A stretch of DNA of 64,000 nt from DATARN01 sp963851105 (GTDB lineage Bacteria > Actinomycetota > Acidimicrobiia > Acidimicrobiales > Palsa-688), in contig CAWKNP010000012.1 in assembly GCA_963851105.1 (NCBI GenBank), forward strand, positions 1 to 64,000. The letters are read 5' to 3'. The position numbers and the translations under genes are program-made. The first letter of the stretch is position 1, and every line of letters starts with the position of its first letter. Positions 36,453 to 46,200 of the stretch are shown piece after piece. The notes beneath the pieces are model-generated. The model was not told the DNA's origin. It saw only the letters and a program-made list of their open reading frames with translations, and ran no database searches.

Positions 36453-37476
36453 CGAATCGATCGCCTTCGTACGTCAGGTGGCCGCCTTGCGCCTCGATCA
36501 AGCCCCGGGCGATCGCCAGCCCGAGCCCGCTGCCGCCTTTGCCGTCGAGGCTGACGAAACGTTCGAATATCCGGTCGCGCATGCCCTCCGGCACGCCCGG
36601 CCCATCGTCGATGACGGCGATCTCGACCAGGCCGGCACCGGCATCGACCTCGATCGTGACCTCCGCCCGGGCGTGGCGGCGGGCGTTGTCGAGCAGATTG
36701 GCGAGGGCGTTCTTGGTCGCTTCCCCCGAGAGCAGGACCTGGCCGGGCCGATTGCCCCGCACCACCAGGTTGGTGGCCACCCCGTGGTTGCCCGGATGGG
36801 GGCGATCGAGTTCCGCCTGGCACAACTCGACCACATCGAGCGCCTGGGGCGCCGGTACCTCGCCCTGGTCGACGCGGGCCATTTGCAGCAACGAGGTCAG
36901 GAGTTTTCCCGCCCGCTCCGCCTCCCGTGACAGGTTGGCCAGCAGACGCTCCTGCTGGCTGGTGGCGCCGCCGACGAGCAACGCGTCGGTCGAGGCCCGG
37001 ATTCCCGCCAAGGGCGTGCGCAACTGGTGGGCTGCGTAGGCGAGGAATTCCCGCCGCTGGCGCGCCGCGCCACTGGCGGAGACCGCGCTGTCGCGGGCGG
37101 CGGCGATGAGGGTGACATTGATCGCCAGGATCAATAGCAGCGCGACGCCGTTGGCCACCGAGATCACACCGCTGTCGCGGTCGTTCATGACCAATGCCAC
37201 CGTCGAGGTGACGGCGCTCTCCAGCGCCAGCGCCATACCGGCCCGCCGGCCGGCCAGGGCCGTGCCGATGGCGGTCGGAACCAGGTAAAACAACGCAAGG
37301 GACAACACCGGCCCGGTGGCGTAGTCAGCCACACCGAGTCCCGCCACGGTAAGGGCCAGGACGGCGATGGTCAGGCGCGCGTTGTACCGGGTCGAGGTGA
37401 ACTCGGCACCCCACCAGTCACCGGCGAGCAGGCGCTTGGCCTCCCGCCACGAGCGCCCATCAGGAACGAAGGACAT
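36424..37476 (-). CDS. Sensor histidine kinase, OmpR-partner type
   Basis: 350 residues from ATG 37476 (SFVPDGRSWREAKRLL), which overlaps the regulator gene by 17 bases. Four hydrophobic segments (residues about 30-135) form a short membrane sensor. HisKA has the phospho-accepting His in AYAAHQLRTPLAGIRAS. The HATPase domain has NLLDNARRHAR, DDGPGVP and GGSGLGLAIARGLIEAQGG. The signal is unknown. It forms a pair with the regulator at 37460-38146. Confidence 0.9.
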   Translation of the reverse strand: MSFVPDGRSWREAKRLLAGDWWGAEFTSTRYNARLTIAVLALTVAGLGVADYATGPVLSLALFYLVPTAIGTALAGRRAGMALALESAVTSTVALVMNDRDSGVISVANGVALLLILAINVTLIAAARDSAVSASGAARQRREFLAYAAHQLRTPLAGIRASTDALLVGGATSQQERLLANLSREAERAGKLLTSLLQMARVDQGEVPAPQALDVVELCQAELDRPHPGNHGVATNLVVRGNRPGQVLLSGEATKNALANLLDNARRHARAEVTIEVDAGAGLVEIAVIDDGPGVPEGMRDRIFERFVSLDGKGGSGLGLAIARGLIEAQGGHLTYEGDRFVIRLPHRHP

Positions 37477-38146
37477 AGCCGCGACTGCGAACGGTGTGGA
37501 CCAGGCGAGGCCCATGGGCATCGAGCTTGCGGCGCAGCGCGCTGATGTGGACCTCCACCAGATTGGGGTCGTAGGAGTCGAAGCCCCAGATCTGCGAGAG
37601 GAGCTGGCCTTTGGAGAAAACCTGGTCGGGGGCGTGAGCGAGCACCGACAGCAACTCGAACTCCGTTGGTGTCAGATCGAGGGTGGTTCCGGCTCGGATC
37701 GCTTCCTTTGCATTGTCGTCGACAAGGAGGTCACGTATCTCGACGACCGGGGAGTTGCCCCGCCCGCTGCGGCGCAACACGGCCCGGACCCGCGCAAGGA
37801 GCTCGGCCATGGCGAAGGGCTTGACGATGTAGTCGTCACCGCCGGCATCGAACCCCGCCAAGCGATCGTCGAGGCCGTCGGCGGCGGTCAGGAACACCAC
37901 CGGGATTCCCGCCAGGGCGATCACCTGGCGGGCCACCTCGAAGCCGTCGGGGCCCGCGGGCAGCTGGATGTCGACGATTGCTACGTCGGGTCGGAATTCG
38001 TCGATCACGGCGGCGATCTCCTCGCCCGTCGGCTGCGCCCGAACGACAAAGCCGAATCCTTCGAAGGCGATGGCGACCGCTTCGCGTACCGACATGTCGT
38101 CTTCGATCAGCAGAACTCGGCTGCATGCGATTGCGGTGATGCTCAC
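37460..38146 (-). CDS. OmpR-family response regulator
   Basis: 228 residues from GTG 38146 (SITAIACSRVLLIEDD), preceded by GGGGGA; an open frame continues to 38206 without a better site. The receiver domain has LLIEDDMSVREAV, the phosphorylated Asp in DVAIVDIQLP, and Lys in DYIVKPF. The C-terminal winged helix includes LTPTEFELLSVLAHAPDQVFSK, EVHISALRRKLD and HTVRSRGYVL. It is transcribed before and overlaps the kinase. Confidence 0.92.
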   Translation of the reverse strand: MSITAIACSRVLLIEDDMSVREAVAIAFEGFGFVVRAQPTGEEIAAVIDEFRPDVAIVDIQLPAGPDGFEVARQVIALAGIPVVFLTAADGLDDRLAGFDAGGDDYIVKPFAMAELLARVRAVLRRSGRGNSPVVEIRDLLVDDNAKEAIRAGTTLDLTPTEFELLSVLAHAPDQVFSKGQLLSQIWGFDSYDPNLVEVHISALRRKLDAHGPRLVHTVRSRGYVLRS

Positions 38147-38180
38147 GAGTTTGGTCCCCCTGCCGGGCTTGGAATCATGG

Positions 38181-38576
38181 TTATGGGGATTTTCCCACCT
38201 CGGCACGGCGGTTGGCGGCGGTGAGGCCGACGGCGAGTCCGAGCAGAGCGATATCGAGCGCTACCGCGGCACCGGTCAAGCTGATGAGGGCAGGTGGGGG
38301 ATGGGCGAGGCGAGCGCATCCACACCCTCCGGGCAGGCGGGCGGTCCAATGCACGATCGCCGCGAAGGGCCCCGGCAGAACGGCGAGGATCGACCATGCC
38401 GGCGGCCACGGCGATTTCGGCCGCATGACAATGGACGCGCCCAGGCCGACTTGGACAACACCGAGTCCGCTGCCCGACCAGCCACTGACCGCGGCCAGCA
38501 GGAAGGCCGAGATGAGCAGCCCCGCGGCGAGCGCGATGCCGCCGCCGGCAAGGCGTTGTCCGTCGGCGGCGGGCAC
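38181..38576 (-). CDS. MauE/DoxX-like small membrane protein
   Basis: 131 residues from GTG 38576 with four hydrophobic helices. A GCGCARL motif after the third helix resembles the CGCFG signature of MauE/DoxX-type membrane proteins, which deliver reducing equivalents in some systems. The assignment is weak. It ends 35 bp upstream of the OmpR-type regulator and may be cotranscribed. Confidence 0.5.
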   Translation of the reverse strand: MPAADGQRLAGGGIALAAGLLISAFLLAAVSGWSGSGLGVVQVGLGASIVMRPKSPWPPAWSILAVLPGPFAAIVHWTARLPGGCGCARLAHPPPALISLTGAAVALDIALLGLAVGLTAANRRAEVGKSP

Positions 38577-38934
38577 GGCGGGACTCTAGCGCCGAAGGGC
38601 AGCAAAACGGTTGTGCCGGTGTCGTATGGAAACTGTCGCCTTGTCAGGAATGGCCGAAATACGGAGGGAACAGAATGTTTCCTATCGGTGAATAGTTGAG
38701 CGAGAGCACGATTGTTGCACGCGCACGCTGGCGCGCGCTGTGTTGACAGGCTTGAATGTCGCTGATTTCTTCGAGCGAGTTGCCGTCGCCCGAGAGCCAG
38801 CCCTTGTATCTAGGCAGCAGGTCGACCGTCGTTTGCGGGACCCGGTGCCCGTTCAACCTAGCGATCCGTCATGCCGATGACGACGGTGATCAGTCCAAGC
38901 CGTGCCCGCATGTCGGGTCCAACCGAAGGGCAAG
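38577..38934. other. Intergenic stretch, no confident gene
   Basis: About 360 bases between a reverse-strand and a forward-strand gene. A 70-residue reverse frame (38644-38856) has no domain or clear ribosome-binding site. The AT content is higher than around it (for example at 38640-38720), and an alternating GC-rich word near 38717-38742 could form a hairpin. It is presumably the promoter region of the secreted Ig-like gene. Confidence 0.4.
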
Positions 38935-40398
38935 ATGGTTTCTGTCGACGGCCATACGTGGAAATCTCCCACCTGCCATTCGTCCAATGGAGGCGGAACG
39001 AGGCAACGCCGCGTTCGGTGCCTTGCCATGTTCGCTTCCCTCGCATTGGCAGCCTCGGCGGCGCTGACGGCGTCGGTCATCGCGGCGCCCGCCGCCGGTG
39101 CCAGCCCGAGCGCGCCACCCCAGCTGTCGATAACTGCGTCGACGGCGACGACCGTCGGATTTGAGATCTTCGCCAACGTCCACTTGAACGGCGCCAGCAA
39201 TCCGACGGGCACCATGACATTCCGCCTCTTCGGCAGCAATGACACAAATTGTCTTTCACCGATATTCACTTCGACGGTCGCGGTCGGAGGAACGTCGATC
39301 AACTCCGACCATTTTTCGACGACCTTGGCGGACACGTATCAATGGGAAGTCAGCTACAGCGGCGACGCCAACAACAGCCCATCAGGCCCGACGGCCTGTT
39401 CGGACCCCCGCGGCACGGTATCGGTGTCGCGGTACAGCTCGAGTCTCGGAGTCACCGCCACCGGAGCATCGATGGGCACCATCCGGGCAGTCGCAGGATT
39501 GGGTGGATTCAATCCAACAGGAACCGTCACATTCCTGCTCACCCCTCCCGGCGACACCTTCTGTTCTGGGACGCCGGTGTTCACCTCGACTATGGCGGTC
39601 AACGGCAACGGGGCGTACACATCGGCCCCGTACACGCCGTCCGCGAGCGGGTCCTACAAGTGGCGGGCCACCTACAGCGGTGACCTGAACAACACCCCCG
39701 GTCAGGTGACATCATGCCTCGATCCGAGTGCCGCGGTAACGGTGCCGCCGTTCGCCACTTTCACTTACCCGGCCAACGGCCAAAGCAACGTGGACGCATC
39801 GGCGTCCCTTACCTGGCAACTGGCCAGCGGGGCATCGCTCTTCTACCTGACAGTAGGGACATCCTGGGGAAGCTCCGACCTCGCCGGCGTCTATATCGAC
39901 CCATCGCAAGCGTGGTATCCGCTGCGCGCGCTACCGACGGGAACGGTCTACTCCACTCTCTATACCAAGGTCAACGGGGTCTGGTCGGGTGCCCAGACGA
40001 TTACCTTCAGCGCCGGCGTCTCCACCCTGGCCAAACTGATGTCCCCGGTGAACGGCCAGACCAATGTAGATCCCGACGGCCTCTTCACCTGGGCCCGGGC
40101 CGTGAATGTCCGTGGCTACGAGCTGATGATCGGGACGTCACCAGGAGGCTCCGACGTGATCGACAGCGGATTCCTCCCTTGGTCACAGAACACGTTCAAT
40201 CCGCCGCCGCTGCCTGGTGGTCGCACCCTCTACGCCATGCTCGGCACCATGCGCAACCGCATCTGGAACTGGCAGACCATCACCTTCACCACCAGCGGTG
40301 GCGCGGCCACCAACTCGTTGCCCTCGGCAACGCCGATCGAGGCGGCCCAGGGAGTGGTGGCGGCCCCCGCGGCCGGCCAAAGTGCTGCAGGACTATGA
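38935..40398 (+). CDS. Secreted protein with Ig-like repeats
   Basis: 487 residues from ATG 38935 (preceded by GAAGGG). A hydrophobic export signal (CLAMFASLALAASAALTASVIAAPAAGA) starts about 30 residues in. Two bacterial Ig-like repeats follow (about residues 55-145 and 150-245), each with NPTGTxTFxL, C, and YxWxxxYSGDxNN. Two fibronectin-like repeats come next, each with FxYPxNGQxNVDxxxxLTWxxA (residues about 255-350 and 350-440). It is an extracellular, surface or adhesin-like protein of unknown target. The end of the gene (PAAGQSAAGL) contains the word CCAAAGTGCTG that also starts the dispersed palindrome. Confidence 0.8.
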   Translation: MVSVDGHTWKSPTCHSSNGGGTRQRRVRCLAMFASLALAASAALTASVIAAPAAGASPSAPPQLSITASTATTVGFEIFANVHLNGASNPTGTMTFRLFGSNDTNCLSPIFTSTVAVGGTSINSDHFSTTLADTYQWEVSYSGDANNSPSGPTACSDPRGTVSVSRYSSSLGVTATGASMGTIRAVAGLGGFNPTGTVTFLLTPPGDTFCSGTPVFTSTMAVNGNGAYTSAPYTPSASGSYKWRATYSGDLNNTPGQVTSCLDPSAAVTVPPFATFTYPANGQSNVDASASLTWQLASGASLFYLTVGTSWGSSDLAGVYIDPSQAWYPLRALPTGTVYSTLYTKVNGVWSGAQTITFSAGVSTLAKLMSPVNGQTNVDPDGLFTWARAVNVRGYELMIGTSPGGSDVIDSGFLPWSQNTFNPPPLPGGRTLYAMLGTMRNRIWNWQTITFTTSGGAATNSLPSATPIEAAQGVVAAPAAGQSAAGL

Positions 40399-40439
40399 CA
40401 CCCGAGGGTGGGAGTAGATTCAGGCCGTCAGCCGGTTGC

Positions 40440-40512
40440 GGGGACGTAGCTCAGTGGCTAGAGCACCTGCCTTGCACGCAGGGGGTCGTGGGTTCGAGTC
40501 CCATCGTCTCCA
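40440..40512 (+). tRNA. tRNA-Ala (TGC anticodon)
   Basis: A 73-base cloverleaf: acceptor GGGGACG/CGTCTCC (one G-U), D arm GCTC-AGTGGCTA-GAGC, anticodon stem CCTGC/GCAGG with loop CTTGCAC, T arm GTGGG-TTCGAGT-CCCAT, discriminator A. It is the tRNA-Ala that neighbours tRNA-Ile in related genomes, here separated from it by 33 kb. Confidence 0.96.
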
Positions 40513-40619
40513 CCCCGCATCACCTGGTATCGGCGGAGATGGCCGGCGTCAGTCCAGTCGGTTCGAGTGCCGGGTCCTCTAAGCTCGGGCGCAGAGCCGT
40601 AGGCGTAAGGAGGAGATCC

Positions 40620-40793
40620 ATGGAGTTCGGAGACCTGGCGAACAAGGCGAAGGATCTTGCCGCCGACAACGCGGACAAGATTTCCGACGCGATCGACAAG
40701 GTTGGCGACATCGTCGGCGAGAAGCTCGGATACGAAGACAAGGTCGACTTGGTGGGCAAGAAGCTCAAAGGTCTCATCCCGAACAAGGACTGA
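40620..40793 (+). CDS. MT0933/Rv0909-like small antitoxin-family protein
   Basis: 57 residues from ATG 40620, with a strong AAGGAGGAG 6 bases upstream. The sequence EFGDLANKAKDLAADNADKISDAIDKVGDIVGEKLG has the family pattern of short amphipathic, Lys/Asp-rich proteins (MT0933_antitoxin). In mycobacteria a member is annotated as an antitoxin, but no toxin gene is adjacent here and the family is often found alone. It may instead be a stress-related helical protein. Confidence 0.75.
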   Translation: MEFGDLANKAKDLAADNADKISDAIDKVGDIVGEKLGYEDKVDLVGKKLKGLIPNKD

Positions 40794-40833
40794 CAGTCGA
40801 GTTGGTCCACGGTTTGAGCAGCTGTTGCCCTCG

Positions 40834-42054
40834 TTATGCGATTTGGGCGGGCGAGGCGGGGGTGGAGGCGGCCGGCGTTGCGGGTGCCGTGCCGTTGGTC
40901 GTGATGGCCAGACCCGTGGTCGCCTTCTTCAACGTGTCGAGGATGGACAGGCCCTGGCCGACCATCCCCGTGAGGACCTCATTGACGCCTTCGGTGCCGT
41001 TGAGGACGGTGAGGTTGGCACCGGCGAGCCCCCGCGCTGCGGCCGCGACGAGCGCAGGCAGCGAATCAATGATGCGGATGGCGGCGAGGAGCTCCTGGTT
41101 ACCCTCGCGAAGCGAGTCGGCCCGGGCCTTGTTGGCGTCGGCCTCGGCCTCCGCGGTGATGCGCTCGGCGTAGGCGGAGCCGTCGGCGGCGAACTTGGCC
41201 TGGTCGCGTTGCGCCTCGGCCAGGGTGCGTTGGCGGTAGGCCTCGGCGTCGGCGGGGCGGCGAACCTCGGCTTCGAGGCGCTGGGCGGCGAGTTCCGCTT
41301 GGCGCTGTGCCAATCTGGTCTGCTCCTCGATGACGTTCTGGGACGCCTTGGCCGCCGCCAGCGGCCCGGCTTGCGCCGCCTGGGCCTTGGCCTGCTCGGT
41401 TTCGGCCATGAAGCCCGCCGTCTTGATGGCGACGTCGCGCTCGTACTCGGCCTTGAGGGCGATCGCTTCCTGCTCCCGCTGATTCGCTTCCTGATCGGCC
41501 TTGGCCTGGGCAATTCGGGCCTGGCTGGCGACGGCGGCGGCGTGGGGGGCGGCAAGGTTGTTGATGTAGTTGGTGGCGTCCTCGATCTCCTGGATCTGCA
41601 GGGCATCGACGACCAGGCCGAGCTTCTCCATCTCGCCGTGGCTGCCGTCCTTGATCTCCTGGCCGACCCGGTCGCGCTCGCGGATGATTTCCTCGACCGT
41701 GAGGGCGCCGATGATCGAGCGGAGGTGGCCGGCGAACACCCGTCCGACCAGCTCTTCCACCCGGTTCTGCTCGGTCAGGAAACGCCGGGCGGCATTGGCG
41801 ATCGACACCGGATCGTCGCCAACCTTGAAGACCGCCACCGCACGGACGTTCAGCCGGATGCCCTGGATCGTGATGCACTCCTCGATGATCTCCGCCTCCC
41901 GGAGGGCAAGGGAGAGGATGCGGGCCTTTTGCTTGACGGGCAGGACGAAGGTGCCGTGGCCAGTGACGATCCGGAACTGGGTGTCCTGGGATTGGCGTTT
42001 CGACCCTGAGATCAGCAGGGCTTCATTTGGTGCCGGTACGTGCCAGAAAAACAT
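40834..42054 (-). CDS. Flotillin-like SPFH-domain protein
   Basis: 406 residues. The N-terminal SPFH/band-7 domain (RIVTGHGTFVLPVKQKARILSLALREAEI, then FLTEQNRVEELVGRVFAGHLRSIIGALTVEEIIRER) is followed by a long Ala/Glu/Gln-rich coiled coil (about residues 170-310) with the repeated AEAxA pattern of flotillins. The C-terminal GLSILDTLKKATTG and Pro/Ala tail follow. It has a hydrophobic N-terminal stretch rather than a full membrane helix. Flotillins organise membrane microdomains. It is cotranscribed with the NfeD-like gene 31 bp upstream, its usual partner. Confidence 0.9.
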   Translation of the reverse strand: MFFWHVPAPNEALLISGSKRQSQDTQFRIVTGHGTFVLPVKQKARILSLALREAEIIEECITIQGIRLNVRAVAVFKVGDDPVSIANAARRFLTEQNRVEELVGRVFAGHLRSIIGALTVEEIIRERDRVGQEIKDGSHGEMEKLGLVVDALQIQEIEDATNYINNLAAPHAAAVASQARIAQAKADQEANQREQEAIALKAEYERDVAIKTAGFMAETEQAKAQAAQAGPLAAAKASQNVIEEQTRLAQRQAELAAQRLEAEVRRPADAEAYRQRTLAEAQRDQAKFAADGSAYAERITAEAEADANKARADSLREGNQELLAAIRIIDSLPALVAAAARGLAGANLTVLNGTEGVNEVLTGMVGQGLSILDTLKKATTGLAITTNGTAPATPAASTPASPAQIA

Positions 42055-42085
42055 TGCGACCCCCTTGGGTCTGGGCCCGGGCGGG

Positions 42086-42295
42086 CTAGGGAAAGGGTGT
42101 GACGATCACCGAGCGTGCCGAGGTGACCTCGACGACGAGGACCTTGGCGTGCTTGTCGATGGGCTCGTCGGACCAAGCCGCGAACGCTTCGGTGCCGCCA
42201 CGAACCGACAACAACACCTCACCCGGTCCGTTGACCGGGATTGGAATCGTCACCCGCCCGATGACCCCGACCACGCTCCCGGCATCAGCCGACAC
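42086..42295 (-). CDS. NfeD-like OB-fold protein (short form)
   Basis: 69 residues from GTG 42295, with AAGGTGG 7 bases upstream; the longer open frame to 42478 is unlikely. GVIGRVTIPIPVNGPGEVLLSVRGGTEAFAAWSDEPIDKHAKVLVVEV is the OB fold of NfeD/YuaF proteins without the membrane helices that most carry. These proteins regulate or assemble flotillin. It is directly upstream of the flotillin gene, which supports the call. Confidence 0.8.
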   Translation of the reverse strand: MSADAGSVVGVIGRVTIPIPVNGPGEVLLSVRGGTEAFAAWSDEPIDKHAKVLVVEVTSARSVIVTPFP

Positions 42296-42408
42296 GTCCG
42301 ACCACCTTGCTCGCCCGAAAGCGTTTCGCACTCCCTGTGATTTCCACTGTACCGACTGGCCGTCGCTGGCGGTCCCGGCCGATTCGCACCGCCGATCCAA
42401 AAGGACAT

Positions 42409-42975
42409 TCAGGCGATCACCACTATCTGTACGGAATAGGAACCCGCTTTGCCGGTGCACAGCATGGCCTCGCCACATGTGGTGCGGGACGCGCTGATCT
42501 GGGCGCTGCCGATCCCGACCGCGATCGAGGTCACCGAGGAAGTACCGCAGCCGCCACCCGGTATGCAGGTACCCGGGGGTGCGGCCGTGACGACGACGTC
42601 ACCTTGTTGTTGCACGACGGCGGGGTTGGGCGGGTTCGGGAACTTCCAGTACGTACTGTTGAGCACTACGACAATCGTGGTGCCCTTGGTCACCGACACC
42701 GTCGTGCCGTCGTCGCGATCCGTCAGTTGGATCGTTCCCGACCGGGGCGCGGGGCGAGTGGTCGCTGTCGTCGTCGCCGTGTGCCTGCCGACAGTCGTAG
42801 GGGTGGTCGCCCCACTCGACGAGGTATCCGGTGAGAGGGTCGTGCTGGTGGTAGTGACCATCGTGGAGGTGGTCGCCAGCGTCTTGGTGGCGGTGCCGGC
42901 ACCGCAGCCGGCCGACGCCACGACAACCAACCCGGTCACCAGAGCCGCAATCGGCCGTCGTCTGATCACAGTCAT
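42409..42975 (-). CDS. Lipoprotein with inhibitor I42 (chagasin)-like domain
   Basis: 188 residues from ATG 42975. The lipobox VVASAGC gives a lipidated Cys after a short signal (residues 1-24). A Thr/Ser-rich linker (about 30-90) leads to a domain with DDGTTVSVTKGTTIVVVLNSTYWKF and SRTTCGEAMLCTGKAGSYSVQIVV. The spacing resembles the chagasin-like fold of family I42 cysteine-protease inhibitors, so a role as an extracellular inhibitor or binding module is possible. Two Cys pairs could be disulfides. The call is moderate. Confidence 0.65.
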   Translation of the reverse strand: MTVIRRRPIAALVTGLVVVASAGCGAGTATKTLATTSTMVTTTSTTLSPDTSSSGATTPTTVGRHTATTTATTRPAPRSGTIQLTDRDDGTTVSVTKGTTIVVVLNSTYWKFPNPPNPAVVQQQGDVVVTAAPPGTCIPGGGCGTSSVTSIAVGIGSAQISASRTTCGEAMLCTGKAGSYSVQIVVIA

Positions 42976-43212
42976 GGCAAGAGTAGCAACGGCCGCCGGG
43001 AGCGGGTGCCGCCACTTGAGCATGCCCAGCCGCGTCGATGACCAGCAACTAACCTCTGAGATGGCGGTTTCCGGTTCGTGGTGATTCGGTTCCGCCTGCT
43101 TTCACATGGGGATCGTTCATCAGTTTCTGCCAGGAAGAGCAACCCTGCGGGCACCTGGGGGGTCTGAACGGATGGTTCACCACGGCGCTTCCCCAACCAC
43201 CACGTCCATCTG

Positions 43213-46200
43213 ATGCTCTTCCCGACACTTTCCTTCGCCGCCTTTTTTGCTGTCGTGTTGCCCGTCAGCTGGATACTGATGCCGCACCGCGTCCGCTGGC
43301 GGCTGTTCATGGTGGCGGTCAGCTGGATCTTCTACGGCGCGGCCGACTGGCGGTTCGTGCCCCTCCTGGCGGGCTCGACCATCGTCAATCACTTCTTCGC
43401 CTGGCGCATCTACCATGCCGCCGGCAAGGCCCGGCGGGCCTGGACGATCGGTGCTGTCACGACGAATCTGGCCGTGTTGGCGTGGTTCAAGTACATCGGT
43501 TTCCTGTCCCTGTCGTCCCAGAGCCTCCTGCACGACGTAGGGATCCACGCCCATGTGCCCCTCCCCGAGGTGCTCTTGCCCATTGGGATCTCCTTTTTCA
43601 CCTTCCAGGCACTGAGCTACGTGATCGACACGTCGCGGGGGAAGATCCAGCCGGTTTCGTTGCTCGAGTTCGCGGTCTACCTGTCGTTCTTCCCCCACCT
43701 CGTGGCGGGCCCCATCGTGCGGGCGACGGAGTTCCTGCCCCAGATCAAGGAGCGGATCCGGCCCCGCCACGTGGACGTCGGCAAGGCGTTCTGGTTGATC
43801 TCGCTCGGTCTGTTCAAGAAGGTGGTCATCGCCAGCTACCTGGCCACCTACGCCGCCGACCCCGTGTTCGGCTTCCCCCGCCAGCACGCCGGCGTCGAGG
43901 CCCTCTTCGGCGTCTACGCCTACGCCATCCAGATCTATGCCGACTTCAGCGGGTACACCGACATCGCCATCGGCCTCGCCCTGCTCCTCGGCATCAAATT
44001 CCCACAGAACTTCAACTCTCCTTATGCCGCCGCCAGCCTTCAGGACTTCTGGCGGCGGTGGCACATGACGCTGTCACGGTGGCTGCGGGACTACCTGTAC
44101 ATCCCCCTCGGCGGCAGCCGGCGAGGCCGGGTCCGGACCTACGTCAACGTCATGATCACCATGCTCCTCGGTGGGCTCTGGCACGGCGCCGCCTGGACAT
44201 TCGTAGCGTGGGGGGCCCTCCACGGCGCCGGTTTGGTCGTCGAACGGGCACGCCACGAATGGCGGTCGGCACCGGTCGGAGCAGAGCCCGACCATCGCAG
44301 AAGTCAGTCGTCCGCAGTCGGCGCGGACGCTGCTCCCACCCCGGAGGAATTCCTGGTCACAGCGTCGGTGGCGGCATCGGCGCGCGGGAGGAGTCCCGCC
44401 GTCGCCTCGGCTCGGGCGACCACGCCCAGGCCCTCGCCGGCGGCCTCACCGGGAGCGGCACCCCGGGCGCCCGTACCTCCTCCGGTGCCCTCGCCGGCGC
44501 CCTCACCTCTCCCGATGCCAGTGCCCTCGTCGGCGCCCGTACCTCCGCCGATGCCCTCGCCGGCGCCGTCGCCGGCGGCCTCCCCGGGAGCGGCGCCCCG
44601 GGCGCCCGTACCGCCCGCGGTGCCCTCGTCGGCGCCCTCACCGGGAGCGGCGCCCCGGGCGCCCGTACCTCCCCCGGTGCCCTCGTCGGCGCCGGTACCG
44701 GGAATGGTGCCCCGGGCGCCGGTACCTCCTCCGGTGCCCTCGTCGGCGCCCGTACCTCCGCCGATGCCGTCGTCACCTTCGTCGGCGCCGGTTCCCCGTC
44801 GGCGCCGGCGCCGGCGCCGGCAGACGAAGGTCCCGTTGTCCGCCGGCCGAAGGTTGCGACCCTTGCCCGCGACGAGGTCCTTACGGCCCGCCTGGCGGCT
44901 GCGACGCCGACAACTCCGGCCAATGGCGCTGTTTCGGATCCCGCCCCTGCCAATGGTGCGGCGACGGACCCCGGACCCTCCAACCTTGCGGCCAGGAACG
45001 AGGGAGCCATCGGCGCGGCCGGTAGCGCTCCCGCCGCTGGTCTCGCGCCCGATCCTGCCCCAGTCCGTGCTCTCGCATCCGCACCCGCACTCCCGAGTGC
45101 TCCTACCACGAGTGCTCCCCCCCGGGATTCCGCCGCCGCCGCCACATCCTCGGCCACGGGCCGCCCGCCAGTCGTCCCACCCGCTGGGGTCACCGGCCGA
45201 CCGGCACCGGGCACGGGCTTCCGCCGCCCCGAGGGCGCCGCGGCGCCGGCATCTGCCAGTGCGGGCCCTCCGCCCGCAGCCGCCGGTCCGGCCGCCGGCC
45301 GCCCCCGCCCCTGGCTGCCGCTGTTGTCACCCTCACGTGGTGCCGGGTCACCGCCCGCCCCGCCGGCCGCCGACTCTCTGCCCGACATCGCCCTGCCCGC
45401 GGCCGCTGCGCCCGCCCCGCCCGCGTCCGCTGCGCCCGCCCCGCCCGCGGCCGCTGCGCCGGCCCCGCTCCGTGGCCTCGCCCGCCTTCGCCTCCCGCTG
45501 TCCTTGCCTCGTCGTGGAGCCGGCACCCCGCCACCGGGCCACCCGACCGCCGAAGCCGGCCGACCTGACATTGCCCCGCCTTCCCTCCACGCCGCCCCTC
45601 CTGACAACGCCCCGCCTGGCATCGGGCAAGCCGCCCCGCCTGAAGGCGCCCCGCCTTCCGCCGCCCACGCCGCCCCGCCTGACAACGCCCCGCCTGGCAT
45701 CGGGCAAGCCGCCCCGCCTGAAGGCGCCCCGCCTTCCGCCGCCCACGCCGCCCCGCCTGACAACGCCCCGCCTGGCATCGGGCAAGCCGCCCCGCCTGAA
45801 GGCGTCCCGCCTTCCGCCGCCGAAGCCCGCCCCCGTGAAGGCGCCTCGCCTTCCGCCGCCGAAGCCGGCCCGCCTGCGGCCGGCCGATCCCGCCTCCGGC
45901 TGCCGGTGCTGACGCCTGGTGGTGGTCTCGACTCTCCTACTGGCGGTTATGACGCCACTGCGGCCGGCCGCCGGCCCCGCCTTCGGATGCCGGTGTTGTC
46001 GCCTGGCCGTGGTGCCGACTCTCCGTCCGCCCGTGATGACGCCGGCTGGCCCCGTCTCCGCCTACCCGTGTGGTCGTCCGGTCGCGGATCCGGGGCCCCA
46101 CCGCGGCCGGCTCGCCGGCGGCGGCCGCCGTTGTCGCCCACGGCGCAGTTGTGGGTCGGCCGGCTGATCACCTTCCACGTGGTGTGCCTGGCGTGGATAT

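Noticed and set aside
38644..38856. 70-residue reverse frame
   Set aside because: No ribosome-binding site, no domain and no coding-like composition. It falls in the probable promoter region of the gene at 38935.
40377..40387. Third copy of the dispersed palindrome
   Set aside because: Only the first 11 bases of the 48-bp element match and the sequence then diverges, so chance or a worn remnant cannot be separated.
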